A DNA stretch of 52,350 nucleotides, from positions 1 through 52,350 of the forward strand of contig NZ_AHJE01000100.1 in assembly GCF_000243095.1 (NCBI RefSeq). The letters run 5' to 3'. Of the stretch, positions 15,808 to 23,824 are shown piece by piece. Numbering within the stretch: the first letter of the stretch is position 1; each line of letters begins with the position of its first letter. The translations under genes were made by a program, and so were the position numbers. This stretch comes from Cupriavidus basilensis OR16. GTDB lineage: Bacteria; Pseudomonadota; Gammaproteobacteria; Burkholderiales; Burkholderiaceae. The notes beneath the pieces are model-generated. The model was not told the origin of the DNA and searched no databases. It was given only the letters and a program-made list of their open reading frames with translations.

Positions 15808-17630
15808 GGCGCCGTATTGGCGATCTTGACGATGGAATACAATGTCGACGCAAGCACCTTGTCGTCGTTGTAGCTGTTCTGGTGTTCATAGCCGGTTTGC
15901 CGGAATACCATCGTGGCCCGTACATGCGAGGCGGAAGCTTCGCTGGGGACGGTCTGGTCACCGGCGTCGATGGGCGGCTCCAGCCGCAATTGCAGCGTTT
16001 GGCGGTTCATTGCCCGAACGACAATGCGGCCTTCGCCGTCTTCGCTTTCGAAGGTCCACGAAAGCGGATCGCCAAACCTCGACAAATCCGTCGCATTCAC
16101 CCGGTACGTGACCGTGCCGTAGGATTTCTGCGACGGGTCCTCGCCGTAGCTGGCGTAGGTGGTCGGGTGGTAGAGGTCTTTGATGTTCTTGTGGAACTTC
16201 TGCGTTTCAGCAATCCGCTCCAATGTGATCTTGTTTGGATCAGCACCTTCATATTTCTTGTCGGCGGGATTAACCCAATCCGGGTTCAGCAAACGCCACC
16301 AAGCCCGTGGCTCGCGGGCGTAGATGTCATAAACGGGATCACCAACCGCCACGGGCGGTGCGGGCTTCGCGGTGCCAAGCTTCTTGTGCAGGTCCAGTTC
16401 GTCGAAATAGGCTTTGAGTGGTGCGTCCGAGGCAATTGGCAGCGCCATCACCTGCCGGTACTCGCTGGTTTGCACGCGAAGCCATCCGCGCGGATAGGAG
16501 GCCGTTGGCAATAGTTCAAGCGGTCCGGAGGCGTTAGCAAAGACGGCCGTGACTTCCTTGCCTGTCTTGCCAATGACTGCACGAGCTATCGCAGCAGGAA
16601 CACTGCCCTTCGCGTCATCGATGCCCGTGCGCACGCGCTTGTAGGCCGCCCCCGCCCCGATTGGGGGCTGCACGCTGTGATAGATGCCAAGGATTTTCTC
16701 GCCGATGCCTTTTCCATACTTCGGGTTCAGCATAGCTCTGGCAACCAGCCCGCCCATGGAATGGGTGACAACGATGACCTCTTCGCAGCGGCGGCCATTG
16801 GCTCGGTACATCTTGATGACTTCGTCAATGCGCGTGGCGAGCTTTCCCGCTGACACGCCATTGCTCTGCAGCCAGTTGTAGCCCATCGCGTAGACCGGAT
16901 ACCAGCAATTACCCACGCGCCGGAGCTCCTCTTCGGTAAGTGGATCGCCAGCGCAACCCCATTCGCGCGGATTCACCCCGAGCACGGGAATGCTCAAGGG
17001 CATCTTCCACCCCAGCGAGACATCGCCTGTCGGGGTCAGCAGTTCATTCATCCGCGCCTCCAGGAGCTTGATGACGGTCCCATAGGACTCAAACATGACC
17101 TCACTCCACCCGCGCCAGCGGGCCTTCTGCGCGGCGGTGGCTTCTTGTTTCCCCCGTTTCGCCTTCCACTGCTCTGCCGCCGGGGGCAAAGGTGCGCTCA
17201 TCAGCAAGCCGATATTGGGTAACCCGTCGGGAACATTGCCGTGGCGCCTGTCGGAGTTCGCCGTTGCTTCTCCGGTCATATCGAATTTCCCGGCGTCCTC
17301 GGTAATCTGGTAACGATCGACCTCGGTTTCGTCAGGATCGAAATTCAGTTGCCTCCGCTTCGGAGGATCGTTCCGCCGGGACAGGCTGTCGAGCTTTTCG
17401 TCGGGGCGCCAGGCGCGGTTATCCTCGCGATCAAGGTCTGCCTGCCGCTTCTTGCCCATGCGAAGGTGGGTGCCCATCACGCCAGGAATAAAAATGATCG
17501 GGATGACCCAATCCGGCGGCACCGGCAAACTGATGCGGCGCTTGTCGGTCGAAGGCGTCAGCGCCACGGTGGCACCGGCGTAACCACCAATCTCTTCGCC
17601 AATCGGCAGGTGGATACGATCAGTTGCCAC
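15792..17630 (-). CDS. Tle4-like (PGAP1-like) T6SS lipase effector
   Basis: The 612-residue protein is an alpha/beta hydrolase without a signal peptide, as expected for a VgrG-delivered effector. I see the strand-loop IPIIFIPGVMGTHL (about 43-56) for the oxyanion hole, the nucleophile elbow VTHSMGGL with Ser291, GDQTVPSE with Asp558 as the probable acid, and YEHQNSY with His583. The closest known type is Tle4/PGAP1-like phospholipase (P. aeruginosa TplE), supported by the Tli4-like neighbour. The predicted action is cleavage of phospholipids in the envelope of rival cells. It overlaps vgrG by 11 bases and the immunity gene by 16. A Tle3-type assignment is possible. Confidence 0.82.
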   Translation of the reverse strand: MATDRIHLPIGEEIGGYAGATVALTPSTDKRRISLPVPPDWVIPIIFIPGVMGTHLRMGKKRQADLDREDNRAWRPDEKLDSLSRRNDPPKRRQLNFDPDETEVDRYQITEDAGKFDMTGEATANSDRRHGNVPDGLPNIGLLMSAPLPPAAEQWKAKRGKQEATAAQKARWRGWSEVMFESYGTVIKLLEARMNELLTPTGDVSLGWKMPLSIPVLGVNPREWGCAGDPLTEEELRRVGNCWYPVYAMGYNWLQSNGVSAGKLATRIDEVIKMYRANGRRCEEVIVVTHSMGGLVARAMLNPKYGKGIGEKILGIYHSVQPPIGAGAAYKRVRTGIDDAKGSVPAAIARAVIGKTGKEVTAVFANASGPLELLPTASYPRGWLRVQTSEYRQVMALPIASDAPLKAYFDELDLHKKLGTAKPAPPVAVGDPVYDIYAREPRAWWRLLNPDWVNPADKKYEGADPNKITLERIAETQKFHKNIKDLYHPTTYASYGEDPSQKSYGTVTYRVNATDLSRFGDPLSWTFESEDGEGRIVVRAMNRQTLQLRLEPPIDAGDQTVPSEASASHVRATMVFRQTGYEHQNSYNDDKVLASTLYSIVKIANTAPWWNK

Positions 17631-20223
17631 TTGCGGTCTCCAGAATTTGAATCATGGTGTTTTCGGCGCCTTGGCTCTGCTGTAGCTTGGTCAGGCCATC
17701 GGGGCCGGTGACGCCCTCGATCACGCTGCCGTCGGATTGCGTCAAGCGGAATCGCCGGTTCTTGGCAGGTGAACCATCCGGCAGGTGCAAGTACACCTCC
17801 TGGTCGAAATCGCTCTGCGGCAACGCAAATGCGCTGAGATCCATACCATCGGGGGGGTCAACGCTCAGATCGCTGGCATGGACCCGCTTCATGCCCTGCA
17901 TGCCTTCGATGATTTGCGACGGGGTCCAGCGCTGATAGGTCTGTCCGACCTTGAACAAAATGCCCTGATCGGCTTCGAAGACAATATCGCCCAGCGCCCG
18001 GAAATGAATGTTGCGCTTGGCGGTGCCCTTGATATCTCCGTCGTGCGCCTCGAATACGATGTGGTCGGTAGCGGCCACCAGCCGCACGCCAAGGCTGTGC
18101 GCGAACAGCGCAATGCGCCGCGCCGCACTGGCGAAGAAGCCGCCGCCGGTGGTAATGGAGGTATGCTTGCCCGCGGTCACGGCAAGGTGCTCGCCGCTAT
18201 GCAGGTGTGTGGACCTGGCCGTGGTCGCAGCTAGTCCCGCAGGAGAAGCCAGTATCAAATGCGGCGCCGTCAGCTCGCCGTTGACCTCGCCAGACCCACG
18301 AATTTCACTGTGCTGGCTCTTGAGCGCCTTGGCCACATCCTGCTGTTCGGTGTCCTGCGCAAGGTGATGCTGCGCCAATTGTGCAGTTGTGTCGTGAGCA
18401 TGGTGCGCCTGTTCCAGCCTGGCCGCCGTTTCACCCATGTCCTTGTGGTGCGCCTTCGCGTCGGGTCGCGCCTCGGTGCTGATCAACAGGCCGTCGCCGC
18501 CGCGCACGGCACCATGGCCGTCGGTGCGCAACTCGAAGCCATCGCCGCGATGATCCCGACGGCCCCGATTGTCCTCGATGCGGGTCAGGTGGCCCAGGCT
18601 AAGCTGGGATCGTTGGTAATCCGAGGACAATTGCGACTGGATTTGCCCTTTGGTGTCATCGAACACCAGATGGTTACTGCCGCCTCCCTCGTGTTCGCGG
18701 CTGCGGATGCCGGTGAGCGCGTGCTGGTCCGGCAGTTGCCAGGGCAGCATGTTCATGCTGTTGGGCACCGAGCCCATCACGATGGGCTTGTCCGGGTCGC
18801 CACCGTCCAGGAACATCACCAGTACTTCGTTGCCAATGCGCGGGACGCTGACCTGGCCGTACTGCGAGCCTGCCCACGGCGTGGCGACGCGCACCCAGCA
18901 GGACATCTTTTTAAAGCGGTCCCACGGGAACCGGATGCGCACGCGCCCATACTCGTCCGGCCACGTAACACTATGGTCCGGGCCCACCACGGTGGCGCTC
19001 TGCGGGCCGGCGACGACCGGCCACGGAATGCTAAGGGCAGGGCGAAAGACTTCGCGGGCGGGGTGGCACTCGAACTCCACCCGGCATTGCCAGCGCTGAC
19101 CCTCGCCCGAGGCTTCGGCTACGTCTTCCAGCTTGAGGCTTGTCCCGAGAACCACGTATTCGCAGTTCGCGGCTTGCTGGGGATGCCCCGTGACGTTCAT
19201 CGTGCAGCCGGGTACCACGGCGCGCAGGTTCCCCGCGCCGAAGCAGCGCAGGCCGCGCGAACGGATGGCTTCCATGCGGATGCGGGCAATCATCTCGCCT
19301 TCGTCCCAGGGCCGATTGTCGGTGGCCGGCTGGGCGTGCTCGCTTGGGAAGTCGTAGACTTCCTGGTGCAGTTCGCCGCTGTTCAAGCCGGTTTCGCGCG
19401 GGTCTGAGCTGCTGGCCGTCAGGTCACCACGGGGCTGGGTGAAGCTATAGGCGTTGGTCGTGTACTTGCCGGCCACCACGGCATCGATGACCGAGAAGGT
19501 ATCGAGATACTCCTGATCGACCTTGACGCCCGGTGGGTGGATTTCCAGAACCTGATAGGCCTCGCTTGGCACGGTTCGGTAGCCGCCGACGTGATCGGCC
19601 AGCACCAGGCGATGCTTGCCCTCGGAGTGCTCGAAAAACCACGATAGTCCCCAGTGCTGCATCAGCCGGGCGACAAAGGTGTAGTCGCTCTCGTCGCACT
19701 GGGTGCGATAGACCCGCCTGGGATACTTGGCAGTGTCGAACCGCCGCTCGACCGGAAAAGGATAGGCGGACAGGACTTCCTCGATGATCTCGATATCGGT
19801 GCGGTTCTCGAAGACGCGGCTGTTCCTGTTCTGCGAAGCAATCCACAGCCACGGGCGCAGCGTCAGTCCATAGACGAAGTGCCGCCCCTCGGCGCGCAGG
19901 AACCGGGCGCAATCCACAATGCCGCTGATCTCGCGGGTACCGGCGCCGATGCCACCGGCCAGACCGGTGCCCATGCCATCCAACTGGATATGCACGGTCA
20001 GCTCGCGCCCATTCATCTCGCGTAGGTCGAAATTGCCCTCCGGGCCGCAGAAGTTGTAATTCTTGTCCTGCGTCTTGAGTTCGATCTCATATTCGTACAG
20101 GTCGCACAGGGCCTCCCGACCCTCCAACCGAACGAGAGTGAAAACAGACTGTCCATATAGCTCCGGCAATGCTGGCCCGGAAACGGTGACGGTACGAGAG
20201 GAAAACGGCAAGCGATTACCCAT
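17620..20223 (-). CDS. vgrG: VgrG (TssI) spike protein with C-terminal TTR-like extension
   Basis: The 867-residue protein has the VgrG gp27-like N-terminal region (residues 20-350, with LYEYEIELKTQD, AYPFPVERRF and QHWGLSWFFEHSEGKHRLVLADH). The gp5/OB region follows (WPDEYGRVRIRFPWDR and PRIGNEVLVMFLDGGDPDKPIVMGSV), then a DUF2345 beta-helix region (about 600-780) and a last domain with VYLHLPDGSPAKNRRFRL resembling transthyretin-like adaptors that bind Tle-type lipases. ATG 20223 is chosen because AGGAG lies upstream; a TTG at 20268 would add 15 residues. No core T6SS sheath or baseplate genes are in the window, so this is an orphan vgrG cluster. Confidence 0.9.
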   Translation of the reverse strand: MGNRLPFSSRTVTVSGPALPELYGQSVFTLVRLEGREALCDLYEYEIELKTQDKNYNFCGPEGNFDLREMNGRELTVHIQLDGMGTGLAGGIGAGTREISGIVDCARFLRAEGRHFVYGLTLRPWLWIASQNRNSRVFENRTDIEIIEEVLSAYPFPVERRFDTAKYPRRVYRTQCDESDYTFVARLMQHWGLSWFFEHSEGKHRLVLADHVGGYRTVPSEAYQVLEIHPPGVKVDQEYLDTFSVIDAVVAGKYTTNAYSFTQPRGDLTASSSDPRETGLNSGELHQEVYDFPSEHAQPATDNRPWDEGEMIARIRMEAIRSRGLRCFGAGNLRAVVPGCTMNVTGHPQQAANCEYVVLGTSLKLEDVAEASGEGQRWQCRVEFECHPAREVFRPALSIPWPVVAGPQSATVVGPDHSVTWPDEYGRVRIRFPWDRFKKMSCWVRVATPWAGSQYGQVSVPRIGNEVLVMFLDGGDPDKPIVMGSVPNSMNMLPWQLPDQHALTGIRSREHEGGGSNHLVFDDTKGQIQSQLSSDYQRSQLSLGHLTRIEDNRGRRDHRGDGFELRTDGHGAVRGGDGLLISTEARPDAKAHHKDMGETAARLEQAHHAHDTTAQLAQHHLAQDTEQQDVAKALKSQHSEIRGSGEVNGELTAPHLILASPAGLAATTARSTHLHSGEHLAVTAGKHTSITTGGGFFASAARRIALFAHSLGVRLVAATDHIVFEAHDGDIKGTAKRNIHFRALGDIVFEADQGILFKVGQTYQRWTPSQIIEGMQGMKRVHASDLSVDPPDGMDLSAFALPQSDFDQEVYLHLPDGSPAKNRRFRLTQSDGSVIEGVTGPDGLTKLQQSQGAENTMIQILETASGN

Positions 20224-20495
20224 GCGAAAGCGCTCCTGGAAATTGGACTTCCCTGACAGCGAGGACAAGCCACTTGACGTTTTGCGGCATGACCGTTGCG
20301 GCGCTCATCCTGTGACCGTGAAACGACTCACTAGTATGCTGATGTGACGAGTGCAGGAAAGCAATCAGACGAATCCGAAAGATGAGGCGAAACGGCTGAT
20401 TACAGTGGATGTTCTTCAGATCAGTATTGCTGAGCAGTCAGGAATTTAGGCAACAAATCCGCAAGCCGGCGGAGTTCGGTAGGGCCGGGGTTGTC

Positions 20496-20717
20496 ATGAA
20501 GCGAGATGGACGGAAAATGGACCACCGCACGCTGGAAGCCATCCGCAAGATGGCGACGGTGGCGATAGAAGCTGAAATGATGCGAGCGCTGGAACAGTCG
20601 GCCAATAAATACCTCGGCGACCGCGTGGCGGCCATCATCGAGCACTTGCACGACGCGCCGGAAGATGGCGGCCGGGGCAATGCGCCGACGGGTGGGCCGG
20701 GCAAGGCCAAGCGCTGA
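20496..20717 (+). pseudogene. IS630 transposase start fused to MerR 3' end
   Basis: The first 20 codons (MKRDGRKMDHRTLEAIRKMA) look like the N-terminus of an IS630-family transposase, whose members typically begin with DGRKLDHKTLE-IR. The frame then continues into a second copy of the MerR tail (VAIEAEMMRALEQSANKYLG) and stops at 20717. The chimeric product would have neither a transposase catalytic core nor a DNA-binding head. It marks the right edge of the T6SS module. The transposase match is by eye and short. Confidence 0.55.
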
Positions 20718-20728
20718 TACAGGTACGC
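20551..20728 (+). repeat. Right copy of MerR 3'-end duplication
   Basis: This is the direct-repeat partner of 14041-14215, including the end of the coding sequence and the GGTACGC bases beyond the stop. It ends 53 bases before the rubredoxin gene. Confidence 0.75.
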
Positions 20729-20781
20729 GCCCGCTCTCGCCCGCGCATGCGGGAGAAAGCGGGAGAGCGCGAGCCAGCAAG

Positions 20782-20946
20782 CTACAGCGCCACCATCTGG
20801 AAATCGCCCTTGCGCATGCCGCAATCGGGGCAGCTCCAGTCCTCCGGCACGGCGCTCCATGCCGTGCCGGGCGCGATGCCATGCTCCGGCATGCCGGCGG
20901 CTTCGTCGTAGACCAGCCCGCAAATCTCACACTGCCAGGCCTTCAT
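20782..20946 (-). CDS. Rubredoxin
   Basis: The 54-residue protein has the two rubredoxin knuckles, CEICGLVYDEAAG at the N-terminus and CPDCGMRKGDF near the C-terminus, giving four cysteines for one iron, and the conserved APGTAWSAVPEDW between them. Rubredoxins pass single electrons to oxygenases or oxidoreductases. Its ATG overlaps the stop of the upstream PF10118 gene as ATGA (20943-20946), so the two proteins are probably made in fixed ratio and work together. No rubredoxin reductase gene is visible nearby. It is the last gene of the monooxygenase cluster. Confidence 0.95.
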   Translation of the reverse strand: MKAWQCEICGLVYDEAAGMPEHGIAPGTAWSAVPEDWSCPDCGMRKGDFQMVAL

Positions 20947-21815
20947 GCCGCGGCCCTCACCGAAGGCGCCCGGCTGGATACGCCGGCCCGCGCCGAAGTG
21001 GCCTCGATCTGCGCGATCAGCGGCTCGATGCGCGCCAGCTGCGCCCGGTTGTCGTGATCCCACGGATGGAACCCGGGCCGGAAATAATCGAACCACTCCG
21101 GAATCATCTTGCGCAGCACGCCAGGCTTGCCCCACAGGAAACGCAGCACGCCGCCAAAGCCGCCGAGCTTGTTGCGGCACTCGCGATCCGCCATCACCAG
21201 CCGGATGTGGAACACGAACACCATGGCCCAGAACGTCAGCGTAGTGGTGAGCATGGTGAAGGTGCGCAACAGGTAGCGATACGGCCCCGGCTTCATCACG
21301 GCATTCCACACGTCGTAGGCCACCGCCTTGTGCTCGGTTTCTTCCAGCGCGTGCCAGATCCACACCTGGTGATAGCCAGACTCGGAGCCGCCCATCTGGT
21401 CCGGGTCCGCCAGCAGCCCGCCGGCAAGCATCGCGGTGTAATGCTCGAGCGCGATGGTGTGCGCGAGCTGCCATGACCTGGGCAGTATCTTGCGCAACAC
21501 GTTGAGCAGCTTGCCCACGAACCGGTCGAGCGGCTCGGCGGGCAGGCCCGCATCCGTCATCAGCCGGTTGTAGAGAATATGCTCGCGCGTGTGCATGGCT
21601 TCCTGGCCGATAAAACCCGCGATGGCGCGCTTGAGTTCCGGGTCGGCCACGTCGTCGCGATAGGCGCGCACGCTGTCCATGAAGAAGCGTTCGCCCGCCG
21701 GGAAGAAGATCGAGAGCGCGTTGACGAAGTGGGTGACATGGCGGCCCCGCACGTGCCAGTCGCTGATGCGGCTGGCAGGCAAGTGGGGATGCACATCGCG
21801 TCGGACTGGCATCAT
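20943..21815 (-). CDS. PF10118 'metal-dependent hydrolase', di-iron-like
   Basis: The 290-residue protein belongs to the family annotated as predicted metal-dependent hydrolases (PF10118). It carries helical carboxylate/histidine motifs typical of di-iron proteins: GERFFMDSV, GQEAMHTREH, LEHYTAML and ALEETEHKAVAYDV. That pattern of E, E-x-x-H, E and E-x-x-H resembles ferritin-like oxygenases more than hydrolases. The start at 21815 has CAGGAG eight bases upstream. Overlap with rubredoxin, and position downstream of a Baeyer-Villiger monooxygenase, SDR and esterase-like gene, support an O2-dependent oxidation step (inference). The substrate is unknown, probably lipid-like. Confidence 0.85.
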   Translation of the reverse strand: MMPVRRDVHPHLPASRISDWHVRGRHVTHFVNALSIFFPAGERFFMDSVRAYRDDVADPELKRAIAGFIGQEAMHTREHILYNRLMTDAGLPAEPLDRFVGKLLNVLRKILPRSWQLAHTIALEHYTAMLAGGLLADPDQMGGSESGYHQVWIWHALEETEHKAVAYDVWNAVMKPGPYRYLLRTFTMLTTTLTFWAMVFVFHIRLVMADRECRNKLGGFGGVLRFLWGKPGVLRKMIPEWFDYFRPGFHPWDHDNRAQLARIEPLIAQIEATSARAGVSSRAPSVRAAA

Positions 21816-21843
21816 GATGAGTACTCCTGTCGATTCGTGGAAT

Positions 21844-21888
21844 GCGTCGGGTGCATCGGGTGCTTCGGGTGCGCCGGGTGCTTCGGCG
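21844..21888. repeat. 9-bp tandem repeat, five units of GCNNCGGGT type
   Basis: Five 9-base units (21844-21852, 21853-21861, 21862-21870, 21871-21879, 21880-21888) fill most of the 80-base spacer between the hydrolase stop and the PF10118 start. Read on the minus strand in the PF10118 frame they would encode an Ala/Pro/Asp/Glu linker, but the ribosome binding site downstream makes translation from 21815 likelier. Confidence 0.8.
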
Positions 21889-21895
21889 GTAGGTC

Positions 21896-22858
21896 TCAGC
21901 GCCCGTCGAGAAAAGGCAGCAGGTCCGCCGCCACGCGTTGCGGATCCTCTTCCATCGGGATATGGCCAAGGCCCGCGTAGCGCTGTAGCCGCGCGCCCGG
22001 GATGCGCTCGGCAAAGGCTTGCGCATGCGCCGGCGGGATCCAGCGATCCCGGTCGCCCCACAGCACCAGCGTGGGCGAGCGGATGCCATTGAGCGCTTGC
22101 GTGTCCAGCGCATCGAAATCCAGCTTGGGCACCATGCGGCCGACGGCTTCGCGGCTGCCCTCGGCGTAGAAGAAATCGACATAGCGGCGGAAGGTGCCCT
22201 CGTCCACGCGCGAGGCATCGCCGTAGACATCGCGCGTGGCGGCGCGGATCACAAACTCCGGCAGCAGCCACGGCGCTGACCAGCGCACCAGCGCGTGGTT
22301 GAACAATGCGATATAGAGCGGCAGCTTCATCGGGAAGCCGGCGGCATCGATCAGCACCATCTTGTCGACGCGCCCGGGATGGCGCACGGCCATGTCCCAC
22401 GCGATCAGGCCGCCCAGCGAGTTGCCGATGACGCTGGCGCGCTGCAGGTGGATGGCGTCGCAAAAGGCGTCGATAAAGTGGCGGTACGCTTCGACATCCA
22501 TGGTGAGGATGCGCCCGCGCGCATCGCGCAACGGCCCGGTCAGGCCGAACGGCGGCAGGTCCACGCGCAGCACGCGATAGCGTTGCGCGAGCGCCGGCAG
22601 CACGCCTTGCCAGGTATGCAGCGAGGCGCCGAAGCCGTGGATCAGCAGCAGCGGCTCGCCGCCGGGCACGCCTTCATCGGTGTAATGCACCAGCGCGCCC
22701 ATTACCTGCACCCAGCGCGAAGCGGGCAGCGCATGGCGCCTGGCGAGCGTTTCACGCGACAGGCTGAACAGCCCCATACGGCCCTGGCCGAGCCAGCGCG
22801 TGAGCGCGCCGGGTGGCTGCGAGAGGCGGCTATCCGCCGGCATGGCGGCGCGGTTCAT
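21896..22858 (-). CDS. Alpha/beta hydrolase
   Basis: The 320-residue enzyme shows an alpha/beta hydrolase core: LLLIHGFGASLHTWQ at the oxyanion side, the nucleophile elbow VIGNSLGGL (G-x-S-x-G), LVLWGDRDRWIPP with the acid, and LGHIPMEEDP with the catalytic His. The first 50 residues form an N-terminal extension. The ATG at 22858 overlaps the SDR stop as ATGA, so translation is coupled. In this cluster it could hydrolyse the ester produced by the Baeyer-Villiger monooxygenase, giving an alcohol and an acid; that is inference from context. Confidence 0.9.
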   Translation of the reverse strand: MNRAAMPADSRLSQPPGALTRWLGQGRMGLFSLSRETLARRHALPASRWVQVMGALVHYTDEGVPGGEPLLLIHGFGASLHTWQGVLPALAQRYRVLRVDLPPFGLTGPLRDARGRILTMDVEAYRHFIDAFCDAIHLQRASVIGNSLGGLIAWDMAVRHPGRVDKMVLIDAAGFPMKLPLYIALFNHALVRWSAPWLLPEFVIRAATRDVYGDASRVDEGTFRRYVDFFYAEGSREAVGRMVPKLDFDALDTQALNGIRSPTLVLWGDRDRWIPPAHAQAFAERIPGARLQRYAGLGHIPMEEDPQRVAADLLPFLDGR

Positions 22859-23769
22859 GGTGCGTCCGCGCCGTTGCCGCTGGCCTTGGCCGGCAGCGTG
22901 CCCGGCGCGTCGGCGGCGGGCTGGCCGAGCGGGCCCTTGCGGCGCGCGTCGAACACCACCAGCTTCTGGTAGGCCGCGGGCAGCAGCCGCGCCATCATGT
23001 CGGCGGCAACCGCATCCGGCCCGATCAGCACGCGGCGGCGGTTGTGGCGCACGCCGTTGAGGATCACGCGCGCGGCCTTGTCCGCCGTGGTGATGAAATA
23101 CTTCTCGAACTCGTCGCGGCCTTGCTGCTCGTCGTGCACCAGGAAGCCGGTGACATTCGCGGAGATACGGCTGGCCTGCGCAATATTGGTCTTGATGCCG
23201 CCCGGGTGCACGCAGGTCGCGGACACGCCGCAGTCCTGCATGTCGAGCTCCTGGCGCAAGGATTCCGTGAAGCCGCGCACCGCATACTTGCTCGCGTTGT
23301 AGCCGCTCATGCCGGGCTGCGCGAAGATGCCGAAGATGCTTGATGTATTGATCACGTGGCCTTCGCCGCTGGCTTTGAGGTAGGGCAGGAACGCCTTGGT
23401 GCCATGCACCACGCCCCAGAAATTGATGCCCATGATCCATTCGAGATCGTCGTAGCTCATGCCCTCGATGGTGCTCGACAACGCTACGCCGGCATTGTTG
23501 AAAATCAGGTTGATGCGCCCGTGCGTGCGCGCGGCCTGCTCGGCCCAGGCGTACATCGCGGCGCGGTCGGACACGTCCACGCAGTGCTGCGTGAAGACCA
23601 GGCCCGGCGCCGCGCGCATGACCTCGGCCGCCGTCTGCGCGAGGCCCTTTTCATTGCGGTCCGACAGCGCCAGCTGGCAGCCTTCGCGCGCCAGCGCGAG
23701 GGCTAGCGAGCGGCCCATGCCGGAGCCTGCGCCGGTAATGGCGGCCACCTTGTTCTTGAAATCCTTCAT
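22855..23769 (-). CDS. Short-chain dehydrogenase/reductase
   Basis: The 304-residue protein has the SDR Rossmann motif ITGAGSGMG at residues 10-18, the NNAG motif (IFNNAGVALSS), the catalytic serine in INTSSIFG and the YNASK catalytic Tyr/Lys pair. The NAD(P)-dependent oxidation or reduction of an alcohol or ketone is expected. GAGGAGA lies just upstream of the ATG. The C-terminal 30 residues form a low-complexity Ala/Gly/Pro tail. Position between the monooxygenase and the hydrolase suggests it supplies the ketone substrate. The gene order resembles the mycobacterial mymA operon, which also carries an SDR. Confidence 0.92.
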   Translation of the reverse strand: MKDFKNKVAAITGAGSGMGRSLALALAREGCQLALSDRNEKGLAQTAAEVMRAAPGLVFTQHCVDVSDRAAMYAWAEQAARTHGRINLIFNNAGVALSSTIEGMSYDDLEWIMGINFWGVVHGTKAFLPYLKASGEGHVINTSSIFGIFAQPGMSGYNASKYAVRGFTESLRQELDMQDCGVSATCVHPGGIKTNIAQASRISANVTGFLVHDEQQGRDEFEKYFITTADKAARVILNGVRHNRRRVLIGPDAVAADMMARLLPAAYQKLVVFDARRKGPLGQPAADAPGTLPAKASGNGADAP

Positions 23770-23824
23770 GCCGTGTCTCCTCGGTGTTCTTATGGTCTTG
23801 CTCGCAGCCGGGCACGCAACGCGC

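Noticed and set aside
20943..22463. Single fused protein of the hydrolase region and PF10118 gene
   Set aside because: A long open frame exists, but its first half is antisense-like sequence in the hydrolase's other frame, and PF10118 has its own AGGAG site and start.
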